DNA from: Bifidobacterium breve
Lineage (GTDB): Bacteria > Actinomycetota > Acidimicrobiia > Acidimicrobiales > Microtrichaceae
Length of the DNA: 39,811 nucleotides
Assembly: GCA_945901935.1 (NCBI GenBank)
Contig: CAMDLX010000011.1
Coordinates: forward strand, 1 to 39,811
Direction of reading: 5' to 3'
Shown: positions 8,484 to 18,139 of the stretch, piece by piece
Numbering within the stretch: position 1 is the stretch's first letter
Layout of the letters: each line of letters starts with the position of its first letter
Program-made: the position numbers and the translations under genes
Notes under the pieces: model-generated
Told to the model about the DNA's origin: nothing
Databases searched by the model: none
What the model saw: the letters and a program-made list of their open reading frames with translations, nothing else

Positions 8484-10553
8484 TCAGACGTCAAGTATGT
8501 CGCGATCTACCAGTTCTGAATGATCGAGCAGAAATTGGCGGCGGCGAGCAACGTCGGTTCCCATGAGCGTTTCGAAAAGGTCGCCTGCGTCAATGAGGGC
8601 CTTGGCGTCATCCATGGTGATGCGTCTCAGGATGCGGGTTTCTGCATCGAGACAGGTAACTGCGAGCTCCTCGACGTCCATCTCTCCGAGACCTTTGAAC
8701 CTAACCCATTGCAGGTTCTCTGCTTTTCTGTTGCCGCTACTCAACTCTGCCGTGAGGCGATCTTTGTCTGCATCCGAAAATGCATGCACGACTTTGTCGC
8801 CCACCTTGACGGTGTAGAGCGGCGGTTGGGCTGCGAAAACTCGTCCAGCTTCGAGTAGCGGCCGCATGTAGTGGTACATCAGGGTGAGTAAGAGGCACCG
8901 GATGTGGCTGCCATCGACATCGGCATCGCACAGAATGATGATCCGGCCGTATCTGGCCTGATCCAAGTTGAAGTCCGCACCAGATCCGGCGCCAACGGCA
9001 GTAAAGAGCGCCTGCGCTTCGGCATTTTCGATGACCTGTTTGAGCGTTGATTTGCCTGCGTTGACCACCTTGCCGCGAAGTGGCAGCACTGCCATGTACT
9101 CGGCATTACGGCCAGCCTTTGCCGGGCCGGCAGCTGAATCGCCCTCGACGATGAGCAACTCGGCGTCAATGCCGTGACGCCGGCAGTCAGCGAGCTTGTC
9201 TGGCATCGCCCCCGAACTCAGATTGGCGGCCTTTCGGCGAGCATCAAGTGTGGCCTTGGTGGTTACACGGTTGATGACGGCCTGAGTGATCTTGTCTCGT
9301 AGCGCCGCAATATGAGTCTTCTTTCCGCCGCCCTCAATCCAGTTGGTGAAATTGTCTCGAACAACCTCGTAGACAATGGTCTGAATTGCGGGCGTGCCGA
9401 GTTCTTGCTTGGTCTGACCTTTGAACTGGGGCTCGGGGAAGGTCACTTTGATTGCAGCGACCATGCCCTCTTGGACGTCGCCTTTCTCGGCGCGGTCCTT
9501 GCCCACCTTGGCAAACCGGGCCAGTTTCTTTGTGCCGGCGAGCAGCACGTCGTTCGAGACCTTGGTCATGGCACGCTCAAAACCAGCTACGTGCGTGCCA
9601 CCCTCAACGGTGGGGATGGTATTCACGAAGCTGCACAGAACGGGCTCGAAGCCTTTGACCCAACGAATCGCAATGTCCACCGTGCAGGTGCGCTCTACGA
9701 CCTGCATGCGGCCCTCTACTGGAACTTTCTCTTCGAAGGTTCCTTGGCCATGCAAGGTGATGATCTCGGTAATCGGCTCGCCGATAGACAGCGTTTCTAC
9801 AAGGTCAGCCAAGCCGCCTTTCGCTACGAACTCTTCGGGCTCTCGTGGTGATGACCCGCGCTTATCGATCAGGCGCACCTTGAGGCCGGGCACCAAGAAG
9901 CAGACCTGAGCACAGTGATCCCGAATGATTTCGTATTCGAGTGACAGGCCTGGATCAAAAATGTCCAAGTCGGGCCAGAAGCGAACTCGGGTGCCAGTCC
10001 GGCGAGGGGGAATCTTGCGAATGACCTCGAGGGTTGATCCTGGGGTGAATTTGCCAGTCGCCGAGAACTTGCCCGGGAGTTGATTCTCGAAGCTGAGTCG
10101 ATGCGTAGCCCCATCAAGGTCGACTTCAACGATGAGCTTGGCGGCCAGAGCGTTCACTACCGAGGCACCAACCCCGTGCAAGCCACCCGAGGAGGAGTAC
10201 GCGCCGGTGCCGAACTTGCCGCCGGCGTGAAGCTCCGTAAAGACCACCTCGAGTGCAGTGCGCTTGCCGTCCTTCTTTCCGATTGGGATACCGCGGCCAT
10301 TATCGGAAACTTCGACTGAGTTATCTCGATGCAGGGTGACTTCGATCAGGTTGGCAAAGCCTGCTGCTGCCTCATCTACTGAATTGTCAATGAGTTCCCA
10401 CACCAAGTGATGTAGGCCCTCGGGGCCGGTGCCGCCGATGTACATGCCTGGGCGTTTGCGGACAGCCTCAAGGCCTTTGAGCAGTTGAATGCTCTTTGCG
10501 TCGTAGGCGGCGGGGGTTCGATTGCGTGCGGAGGTTGGGGTGGGCTGTGCCAT
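8484..10553 (-). CDS. parE: DNA topoisomerase IV subunit B (type IIA, ATPase subunit)
   Basis: GLEAVRKRPGMYIGGTGPEGLHHLVWELIDNSVDEA, GGLHGVGASVVNAL, LLIVEGDSAAGPAKAGRNAEYMAVLPLRGK; paired in the window with parC-like 13979-16429. Confidence 0.9.
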   Translation of the reverse strand: MAQPTPTSARNRTPAAYDAKSIQLLKGLEAVRKRPGMYIGGTGPEGLHHLVWELIDNSVDEAAAGFANLIEVTLHRDNSVEVSDNGRGIPIGKKDGKRTALEVVFTELHAGGKFGTGAYSSSGGLHGVGASVVNALAAKLIVEVDLDGATHRLSFENQLPGKFSATGKFTPGSTLEVIRKIPPRRTGTRVRFWPDLDIFDPGLSLEYEIIRDHCAQVCFLVPGLKVRLIDKRGSSPREPEEFVAKGGLADLVETLSIGEPITEIITLHGQGTFEEKVPVEGRMQVVERTCTVDIAIRWVKGFEPVLCSFVNTIPTVEGGTHVAGFERAMTKVSNDVLLAGTKKLARFAKVGKDRAEKGDVQEGMVAAIKVTFPEPQFKGQTKQELGTPAIQTIVYEVVRDNFTNWIEGGGKKTHIAALRDKITQAVINRVTTKATLDARRKAANLSSGAMPDKLADCRRHGIDAELLIVEGDSAAGPAKAGRNAEYMAVLPLRGKVVNAGKSTLKQVIENAEAQALFTAVGAGSGADFNLDQARYGRIIILCDADVDGSHIRCLLLTLMYHYMRPLLEAGRVFAAQPPLYTVKVGDKVVHAFSDADKDRLTAELSSGNRKAENLQWVRFKGLGEMDVEELAVTCLDAETRILRRITMDDAKALIDAGDLFETLMGTDVARRRQFLLDHSELVDRDILDV

Positions 10554-10657
10554 TTGTACTTAGTCAATCACGGCTAGCTGACAGTCTGGGCGAACTGCCC
10601 CGTAGAACCCGATAAACGCACTGCAGGAAGCGCTCGCCATGGTGGCAGACTGAACGC

Positions 10658-11125
10658 ATGCGCATTTCTGCCAAGGTTGACTATGCCGTCAGGGCATGTG
10701 TGGAACTTGCCCAATCATTTGACCAAGATGCAGCTTCGCCAAGGACTGGCGAGGAACTCGGTAGTGCTCAGCAGATCCCAAAGAAGTATCTCGAGAATAT
10801 TCTTGCCGAGCTCCGAAGGGCAGACATCGTCCGGAGTCAGCGCGGGCCAGTCGGTGGCTACTGGTTGGCTAGTGCACCACACACCATCACGATTGCCGAT
10901 GTGATCCGCGCGGTGGAAGGCCCCCTAGCGGATGTACGCGGAGTTGCCCCAGAGGAACTGCGCTACGAGGGTCCCGCAAAGGCGCTCGAACAGGTGTGGG
11001 TGGCTACCCGGGCGAGTCTGCGTCTGGTACTCGAGGGCGTCACGTTGGCGGACATCATGAACGATTCCCTCCCCAATAATTTGCAGCTCTTGCTCGAGTC
11101 TCCCGGGGCTTGGGAACGTCGCTAG
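10658..11125 (+). CDS. Rrf2 family transcriptional regulator
   Basis: MRISAKVDYAVRACVELAQ, IPKKYLENILAELRRADIVRSQRGPVGGYWLA. Only one Cys, so no C-terminal Fe-S ligand triad. Confidence 0.93.
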   Translation: MRISAKVDYAVRACVELAQSFDQDAASPRTGEELGSAQQIPKKYLENILAELRRADIVRSQRGPVGGYWLASAPHTITIADVIRAVEGPLADVRGVAPEELRYEGPAKALEQVWVATRASLRLVLEGVTLADIMNDSLPNNLQLLLESPGAWERR

Positions 11126-12027
11126 CCCGCGCTGTCGATCAGCCCGCGCCGTCGGCGGATCGACCGTTCTAGGGTGCCAAAGATCAGCGAATCCACCAGA
11201 ACTCCGATGACGAAGATGACGATCATGACGGCCAGCAGCGCTGTTGAATCATTGAAGTCCCGAGCCACCTGCAGCTGAACGCCAAGCGAGGCCTTGTTGG
11301 CAATGATCACTAAGAGCTCACCTGCCATCAAGCTTCGCCAGGCAAATGCCCAGCCCTGTTTGAGTCCAGCTACGAACGAGGGCATAGAGCCGGGCAGGAT
11401 GACCTCTAGGTACAGAGCCGGACCTGAAGCGCCGAGTACCTTCGCTGCCCGCCGCAAAATGGGTGGAATGTTGTCGGCCCCGCTAATGAGACCATTGGCA
11501 ATAGCTGGCGCTGCGCCGAGTACGACCACAAAAAGAATTGCTGCCTCGGAAATCTTGAACAACAAAATCGCCAGCGGGAACCAAGCAATAGAAGGCATAG
11601 TCTGCAGGCCAGTAATCATGGAGCCAACCGCTGTTCGAAGTCCTTTGATCTGCGAGACAGGTGCGCCGATAAGCACTCCAACGGCTATGGCGATACTGAA
11701 GCCAATGGCTGCACGTCGTAGGGTCACACTCACTGCGGATTGCAACGATCCGTCGAGTAGTAGTTGCCAGAGTTCTTGGAATACCTCGGCTGGTGGTGGG
11801 AGTACATAAGTTGGCTTCCAGCCGCTCCACACCAGGAGCTGCCAAATTCCAAGCGCTAGTGCAATGGCGGCGAGCTTGGGCCAAGTAGCGGACCAGGCCC
11901 GGCGAGTCCGCCGCAGCCGCGGCACGGATTGGGCCAAGCTGATTGCGTCCAAGCCGGCAATGCTTCGATCAAGGGTGTCGGACTCCTCGACTTGAGTCTG
12001 CATCTGCTGATCAACTCTCGTTGACAT
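11122..12027 (-). CDS. ABC transporter permease, SsuC/TauC family
   Basis: Binding-protein-dependent permease; ...LYLEVILPGSMPSFVAGLKQGWAFAWRSLMAGELL (EAA-type loop). Confidence 0.92.
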   Translation of the reverse strand: MSTRVDQQMQTQVEESDTLDRSIAGLDAISLAQSVPRLRRTRRAWSATWPKLAAIALALGIWQLLVWSGWKPTYVLPPPAEVFQELWQLLLDGSLQSAVSVTLRRAAIGFSIAIAVGVLIGAPVSQIKGLRTAVGSMITGLQTMPSIAWFPLAILLFKISEAAILFVVVLGAAPAIANGLISGADNIPPILRRAAKVLGASGPALYLEVILPGSMPSFVAGLKQGWAFAWRSLMAGELLVIIANKASLGVQLQVARDFNDSTALLAVMIVIFVIGVLVDSLIFGTLERSIRRRRGLIDSAG

Positions 12028-12781
12028 GGCGGCGTACTTCTTGTCGGAGTCGGTCTGTGATCTCGGCAGCTAGGCCAGCAACCTCGGGAGTATCAATGCG
12101 ACGAGGTCGATCAATCTCAACTTCAAACGTGTCGATCACTCGTCCGGGTCGACTCGACAGAAGCACCACCCGGTCGGCTAGGCGTACTGCTTCACGAACG
12201 TTATGAGTCACAAAAACCACAGTCAGCGAGCGGTCGATCCAAAGTCGTTCGAGTTCGTCGTGTAGCAGATCTCGCGTCATTGCATCGAGAGCACCGAAGG
12301 GCTCATCCATGCACAGAACGTCAATGTCTTGTGCAAAGGCTCGTGCAATAGCTACTCGTTGCCTCATACCGCCCGAAAGTTCATGCGGCCGCTTGTTCGC
12401 AAGTCCCTCGAGTTGCACAGATTTCAACAGTTCGTTCACCCGATCGGGCCGTTCCCTTCTGGGGGTACCCCGCAGTTTGAGCGCCAAGGCGATGTTGGCG
12501 CCGACCGTCAGCCACGGAAAGAGCGCCGGTTCTTGGAACATCAAGGTGGAGCGACCCTCAACCTTGACAAGGCCAGAACTCGGCTGATCCAGCCCGACCA
12601 ACATGTTGAGCAGCGTGCTCTTTCCACACCCAGAGGCACCAACAAGGCAAACAAATTCCCCTGACTTGACTGTCAGCGAAACCCCATCAAGTGCAAGCAC
12701 TTGATCAGGGCCGGAGCCATAGGCCTTTTGTATCTTGAGCAGCTCAATTGCCGGAGCAGCCTGAGAGAGTGCCTGTGTCAT
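12011..12781 (-). CDS. ABC transporter ATP-binding protein, SsuB/TauB family
   Basis: GASGCGKSTLLNMLVGLDQPSSG, LSGGMRQRVAIARAFAQDIDVLCMDEPFGALDAMTR. Confidence 0.95.
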   Translation of the reverse strand: MTQALSQAAPAIELLKIQKAYGSGPDQVLALDGVSLTVKSGEFVCLVGASGCGKSTLLNMLVGLDQPSSGLVKVEGRSTLMFQEPALFPWLTVGANIALALKLRGTPRRERPDRVNELLKSVQLEGLANKRPHELSGGMRQRVAIARAFAQDIDVLCMDEPFGALDAMTRDLLHDELERLWIDRSLTVVFVTHNVREAVRLADRVVLLSSRPGRVIDTFEVEIDRPRRIDTPEVAGLAAEITDRLRQEVRRHVNES

Positions 12782-13875
12782 AGCCCGTCCACCCCAGTCT
12801 TGTTCTCGCTAGTCAGCAGGCTATTGAGAAGCTCTAGGGAGTAAATGCCTTTGAGATTGACTTCATCTAGTAGGTCCACTGACTCTGCATCTTCGGCAGA
12901 CTTCTTGAGTGAGGTAGCAATTGGATCAGCAGTAAAGGTCAGGTTTTTCCATGCCGAGGCAATCACGCTCTCTGGAAGTCGCTTTTGAGTGACTGCCTCG
13001 ATCTGATCATTCGTATCGGCTTGGGCTTTGGCTGGGTCGGATTCAATGAGCGCAAGTGCATCGAGATGGCCTTGCAGGATTGCTCGAACAGTCCCGGGGT
13101 ACTTGTCAAGAAACTCTGTTCGCACGAGTACTTGCGTGGTGACATATTGGCCATCTGGCCACAGGTCTGCTTCGTTCACGAGCACCTTGCCGCCGGCTTC
13201 TGCAATCAAGCGAGATGCCCATGGTTCGGGTACCCAGGCGCCAGCAATCTGCCCATCCCGAAAGGCGGTCAGGGTGTCGGCATTGGCGAGTGGAGTGATT
13301 GAGACGTCCCCTCCACCCGAAGTGGTGGTCTCGAGGCCTTGGTCCTTGAGCCAGACGCGAAGCGCAACGTCTTGGGTCCCGCCGAGCTGTGGTGAGGCAA
13401 CCTTCTTGCCTTTTAGGTCGTTGGGTGAGCTGATCTCAGGCTGCACCACGAAGGACACGCCACCAGAGGTAGACCCGCTCACAATTCGTACGGCCTCACC
13501 GTTGGATTGAGCGAATGCATTGATTGAGGGGTTCGGTCCGATATACGTGATGTCAAGAGCCTCGGCAAAAAGCGCCTCAGTGGCTTCAGGGCCTGCGTTG
13601 AAGGCCGAGGCTACGAGCTTGGTATCGCCGAGCTGCTCCTTGAATGTGTCTTCAGCAAGACCAACGAGTGCGGGAGCGTGGGTCACATTTGGGAAGTAGC
13701 CGAGCCGCACCTCCGTAGCAGTTGCCCCTGCACCACTAGGCGAGGAGGAGGAGGAGCTTGAACCCGTTGAGTCCTTCTCTGCTGAGCTTTCGCTGCAGGC
13801 TCCCAAGGTCAGCGCAAGTAATAGGGCTGAGCCAACAAGCGTGGTCATAAGAATGGCGGGGCGTTTGAAAAGCAC
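12778..13875 (-). CDS. ABC transporter substrate-binding lipoprotein, aliphatic sulfonate/nitrate type (SsuA-like)
   Basis: Lipobox LTLGAC; EVRLGYFPNVTHAPALVGLAED; GKKVASPQLGGTQDVALRVWL. Start placed at GTG 13875 with AAGGA SD 7 nt upstream rather than the TTG at 13914. Confidence 0.9.
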   Translation of the reverse strand: MLFKRPAILMTTLVGSALLLALTLGACSESSAEKDSTGSSSSSSSPSGAGATATEVRLGYFPNVTHAPALVGLAEDTFKEQLGDTKLVASAFNAGPEATEALFAEALDITYIGPNPSINAFAQSNGEAVRIVSGSTSGGVSFVVQPEISSPNDLKGKKVASPQLGGTQDVALRVWLKDQGLETTTSGGGDVSITPLANADTLTAFRDGQIAGAWVPEPWASRLIAEAGGKVLVNEADLWPDGQYVTTQVLVRTEFLDKYPGTVRAILQGHLDALALIESDPAKAQADTNDQIEAVTQKRLPESVIASAWKNLTFTADPIATSLKKSAEDAESVDLLDEVNLKGIYSLELLNSLLTSENKTGVDGL

Positions 13876-13903
13876 TGGTAGGTCCTTCACCGGGCGAGGT
13901 TCG

Positions 13904-13933
13904 AGTATAAACAACTAACCCTATCAGCTTAGT
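13904..13933 (-). promoter_or_regulatory. Candidate ssu-operon promoter and operator
   Basis: -10 TATACT (13909-13904, minus strand) and inverted repeat ACTAA-N10-TTAGT (13914-13933) just upstream. Confidence 0.4.
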
Positions 13934-13978
13934 AGGAAATACCCACCGCTAATTTCAGACTGCCTTCGCAGAGTTCAG

Positions 13979-16429
13979 CTACCAGCGTCCAAAACCAACG
14001 GCCAAGAAGCGCCGGCGCGTTGCCTTTGAGACCAAGTCTCTAGCCGTATGGGCAATGGTGAGAGGCTCGGGCGATGCATCTGGTTTAGATGGTGCCTCTT
14101 CGGTTCCCACCACGAGCAGCAGGTCCTGTTCGGTTCCTACATAGGCCCAGTCCAGACGCTTTTCGGTTCGGAACTTCGTGATGCGAAGCCCAGCGGTGGC
14201 TCGCCCCTTGGTGGGTATCTCGGATGCGTCGGTCACCTTGGCAGTTTGTGAATCCGTAACTGTTAGCAGAATGGATTCCTCGTCAACAGCGCCTGCACCG
14301 ACCACGGTGGAGCCGTCAGAGAGTTTCATGCCGCCTACTCCGGACGCACCCCGGCCTTGGACTGGCACGGCATCCGCTTCGCATCGCATGGCTTGAGCGT
14401 TCGAGGCAATCACGGCGACGTCTTGACCATCGGGGGCTGAGAACGCAGCCAAGATGGAGTCTCCTGGTTTGAGTTTGATTGCAGTCTTGCCGGCAGGAGT
14501 TCCGACGAGTTCCTCGACGCTGATCCGTTTCATCATTCCTTGAGCAGTGACAAGCATGAGCGGCGGCGGTACGTCACCGCCACCTCCGCCGGCGGCGACA
14601 GCGGCCGTGACCAGAATCCGAATGCTCTCGCCTTTGTCGAGTGCGAACAGTTCGCTCAGCGCACTGCCCCTGCTGCGGCCCGAGACCTCGCCGATTGCCT
14701 CGACGCTGGTGGGAAACACACGCCCGCGGCTGGTGAGCCCCCAGAGTTGCGAGTGCGTTGTAGTTCCAACGCGTTGGATCAGAACATCGTGACGGCCGAA
14801 GGTGGCTGGCTTGGGCCCATCTACAGGCTCTCGGCCGATCATTCCTGATTGCGATAATGACACCACGCAGGCCTCTTCGACCCTGGCAGCGGCAACCTCG
14901 GCAGCTACGTCTTCAAGGGAGACGTCTTCAAGTTGTTCGGGGCTGATAATTCGGGAGCGCCGTGGGGAATCGAAGCACTCAACCATCTCTTCAAGTTCCT
15001 TCAATACAATGGTGCGTTGGCGCTGCTCAGAGGACAGGATTTTGTTGTAGTCCTCGATTTGGCCGCGTAGCTCGCTTGCCTCGGTCTCGAGTTCGAGCTT
15101 GGCTAAGGCCGTCAGGCGCCGTAGCTGCATATCCAAGATGTGAACTGCCTGCACGTCAGACAAGTTGAGCTGCTCAATCAGGCGAGAGCGGGCTTCCCCG
15201 ACATCTTGGGAGGAGCGAATAATCGACACCACAAGGTCGATTGCATCAAGCGCAAGCAGCAGACCCTCGAGTAGGTGGAGCCGGCGTTCTGCTTTGTCGA
15301 GCCTGAATTGGGTTCGGCGCCGCACAACGTCAAGGCGATGTTCAATGTAGTGATGGCATAACTCGTAGAGTCCGACAGTGGTCGGGTTGCCATCGATCAG
15401 CACCACGTTATTTACCCCGAAGGTCTCTTCCAGGGGAGTCTGGCGGAACAGGTCTGTCAGCACACCGCGAGCATTCGCACCGGGCCGAAGTTCAATCTCT
15501 AGGCGCAGACCAGTCTTGCGATCCGATAGGTCCTTGATGTCGGTCACCATCGGAAGCTTCTCTGCTCGCATGAGTTCGCGAACCCGAGCCACGACCCGCT
15601 CGGGGCCGACCTGGTATGGCAACTCGGTGACGATGAGCCCCTGGCGGGCCCGAGTCAGATTGACGATCTCGACTTTTGCTCGGATACGGAAACTGCCACG
15701 GCCCGTCTCGAGAGCCTCTCGGATGCTGTCATCGATGATGATGCCGCCGGAGGGAAAATCGGGACCCGGAAGCACCTGCATGAGTTCTTCGATTGTGGGC
15801 CTTGGCCTACGTTTAGTCATCACCAACTTGATGGCTTCGGCAACCTCCCCCAAGTTGTGACTCGCCATATTCGTTGCCATGCCCACAGCAATGCCAGTAG
15901 TGCCATTGACCAACAGATTGGGCAGCCGTGCTGGAAGGTAGAGCGGTTCTTCGTTCTCGCCATCAAAGGTGGCGCGCATCTCGACTGTGTCCTCGTCGAT
16001 TTCGCTGAGCATCTCCATTGCGGCCTGCGTCAGGCGACATTCGGTATAGCGATGCGCAGCCGGTGGATCATCCAGGCTGCCGAAGTTTCCGTGCGGATCA
16101 ATCAGGGTGATATTGCGACTGAAATCTTGACCCATTTTGGTGAGGGCATCGTAAATAGAGCCATCGCCGTGAGGGTGATACTTGCCCATGGTGTCGCCGA
16201 CCACGCCGGCACATTTTCGGTGTGGTCGGTCTGGGCGAAGGCCGTTGTTCGCCATTGAATGCAAAATCCGGCGTTGAACGGGCTTGAGGCCATCGCGAAT
16301 ATCTGGGATGGCGCGAGCAGTGATGACCGAGAGTGAATAGGCGAGGTAGGAGTTCTCCATCTCGTCTGTGACGGGCACATCAATAACTTCTCGGGCAAAG
16401 CTCCCGAATAACTCTTCTTGGCGTGGCAT
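13979..16429 (-). CDS. parC: DNA topoisomerase IV subunit A (type IIA)
   Basis: DGLKPVQRRILHSM, GDTMGKYHPHGDGSIYDAL, DPHGNFGSLDDPPAAHRYTECRL (active-site Tyr), GTTGIAVGMATNMASHNLGEV; no canonical GyrA box QRRGGKG seen. Confidence 0.92.
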   Translation of the reverse strand: MPRQEELFGSFAREVIDVPVTDEMENSYLAYSLSVITARAIPDIRDGLKPVQRRILHSMANNGLRPDRPHRKCAGVVGDTMGKYHPHGDGSIYDALTKMGQDFSRNITLIDPHGNFGSLDDPPAAHRYTECRLTQAAMEMLSEIDEDTVEMRATFDGENEEPLYLPARLPNLLVNGTTGIAVGMATNMASHNLGEVAEAIKLVMTKRRPRPTIEELMQVLPGPDFPSGGIIIDDSIREALETGRGSFRIRAKVEIVNLTRARQGLIVTELPYQVGPERVVARVRELMRAEKLPMVTDIKDLSDRKTGLRLEIELRPGANARGVLTDLFRQTPLEETFGVNNVVLIDGNPTTVGLYELCHHYIEHRLDVVRRRTQFRLDKAERRLHLLEGLLLALDAIDLVVSIIRSSQDVGEARSRLIEQLNLSDVQAVHILDMQLRRLTALAKLELETEASELRGQIEDYNKILSSEQRQRTIVLKELEEMVECFDSPRRSRIISPEQLEDVSLEDVAAEVAAARVEEACVVSLSQSGMIGREPVDGPKPATFGRHDVLIQRVGTTTHSQLWGLTSRGRVFPTSVEAIGEVSGRSRGSALSELFALDKGESIRILVTAAVAAGGGGGDVPPPLMLVTAQGMMKRISVEELVGTPAGKTAIKLKPGDSILAAFSAPDGQDVAVIASNAQAMRCEADAVPVQGRGASGVGGMKLSDGSTVVGAGAVDEESILLTVTDSQTAKVTDASEIPTKGRATAGLRITKFRTEKRLDWAYVGTEQDLLLVVGTEEAPSKPDASPEPLTIAHTARDLVSKATRRRFLAVGFGRW

Positions 16430-16557
16430 CCGCTCATTCTTTCAGGGCCGAGAGACACTCTGGTGACAGTGCCCGAGAGCGCGGCAACAGTGACCTTGAT
16501 AGAGCAATATTTTGACCACGGGTGGAACTCAGTCAGTGGTGTCGTGCATGCTTGTGT

Positions 16558-18114
16558 ATGACTGATACACCGTGGTTAGGCGATGCATGCTCATTAGTGG
16601 ACGCGTTTCGCGCTGGAGAACGCTCCCCGAAAGAGGAACTGCAGGCAACCTACGACGCGATTGATCGCAGCGACCTGAACTGCTTTTCCTTCCTCGACCA
16701 AGAGCGAGCGTTGCAGGCCGCAAGCTCGGCAGACCTGACCAAGCCTTTCGGTGGAGTACCCACTGGGATCAAAGAACTTGATCAAGTCAAGGGCTGGCCC
16801 GACACGGGCGCCTCGCTGGTATTCAAAGATCGAATTGCGTCGGCAGACAGTGAACTAGTGCGCAGATTTGTAGAGGATGGCGGTGCAGTTCCCGTTGGTC
16901 TGACTACAGCCTCAGAGTTTGGTGGGCTGAATGTGAGCGTGACCAAACTGAATGGCATCGCTCATAACCCGTGGCAGCACGGAAAGACTGCGGGCGGCTC
17001 CTCGGGTGGAAGTGCAGCCGCTGTGGCCGGCGGACTTGTCAGCATTGCCTCGGGCGGCGATGGCGGAGGGTCGATTCGCATACCCGCTGGTTACTGCGGC
17101 CTTCTCGGAATGAAGGGCACCTACGGGAGAATCTCTCGAGGCCCGCATGCCTACTTCCGTCCCGGCACGGTGGTGGTCGGCAGCCTTGCCCGCTCGGTTC
17201 GAGATGCAGCACGCTTTTATGACGTCTGCGCCGGTCTAGATCCACACGATCCGTCGAGTCTTCCCGACCCAGGTAACTGGGAGAAGCAACTTGGCAGCAG
17301 CGATCTTGCTGGCCGCCGAGTTGCCGTGTTGCCCTCTATTGCAGGGGTTTCGCTCGAGCCTGGAGTTGAGAAGCTTCTGCGTGAGCAGGCCTCGGAGTTG
17401 ATTGCCTCAGCCGGAATGGTCGAGGTAGAGATCAGCTTGGAGTTGCCAAACCTGGCGGCTCAGTGGGCGATGGGAAACCTTTCTACCTTGCTGGCTGAGT
17501 TTGGTCCCCTGTGGCCGAAGTGCGCTCCGCTGCTCACCGACGAGATCGCCATGGGAACCATTTTGGCTCAGGCCATGTACAACTTGAATCTGGCTGCAGT
17601 TGCCGAGCAGCAGAGGATTGAAGCAAACGCCGCTATGGCAGGGGCCTTTGAGAAGGTTGATTACATCATCTCGAGTACCAACCCCGGCCCAGCGTTTGCA
17701 GCCGATGCAACTACCTCGAGTCCTACTGACAATTTCTTGGATCAGGCAAAGTCATCCTCCGCTGCACGCGTAGCGTTCAAGGGCCTGATGGCAAGTCTGC
17801 GAGTCTTGAACGCTGGCTTCCCAAGAATGTCGAACTCACTCATTGAGGCAGTGGTGGACAAAGTCCCAGACTTAGTCACCATGGGTGGACTCACCATCAT
17901 CTCGAACATTTACGGAAATCCGGCAGTGTCGATTCCGGTCGGTACGGTGAATGACCTACCGGTCGGCATGCAGGTGTTAGCCCGTCACCATCGAGATGCA
18001 GAACTCTTTGATGTTGCGCTACACGTGGAACGAGAGAATCCGTGGCCTCTCGTTGCACCAGCAGTGAGCGCTGGCTCTGGCTCTCTCACTGACTCTGTCA
18101 CTGCAACTGTCTAG
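16558..18114 (+). CDS. Amidase (amidase signature family)
   Basis: GGSSGGSAAAVAGGLVSIASGGDGGGSIRIPAGYCGLLGMKGT. ORF track starts at GTG 16522; ATG 16558 looks at least as likely. Confidence 0.94.
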   Translation: MTDTPWLGDACSLVDAFRAGERSPKEELQATYDAIDRSDLNCFSFLDQERALQAASSADLTKPFGGVPTGIKELDQVKGWPDTGASLVFKDRIASADSELVRRFVEDGGAVPVGLTTASEFGGLNVSVTKLNGIAHNPWQHGKTAGGSSGGSAAAVAGGLVSIASGGDGGGSIRIPAGYCGLLGMKGTYGRISRGPHAYFRPGTVVVGSLARSVRDAARFYDVCAGLDPHDPSSLPDPGNWEKQLGSSDLAGRRVAVLPSIAGVSLEPGVEKLLREQASELIASAGMVEVEISLELPNLAAQWAMGNLSTLLAEFGPLWPKCAPLLTDEIAMGTILAQAMYNLNLAAVAEQQRIEANAAMAGAFEKVDYIISSTNPGPAFAADATTSSPTDNFLDQAKSSSAARVAFKGLMASLRVLNAGFPRMSNSLIEAVVDKVPDLVTMGGLTIISNIYGNPAVSIPVGTVNDLPVGMQVLARHHRDAELFDVALHVERENPWPLVAPAVSAGSGSLTDSVTATV

Positions 18115-18139
18115 GCAGGCCCTGTACAGGCCCGATTCT

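Noticed and set aside
9312-9909. 179- and 162-aa plus-strand ORFs
   Set aside because: Antisense to parE; no protein-like motifs.
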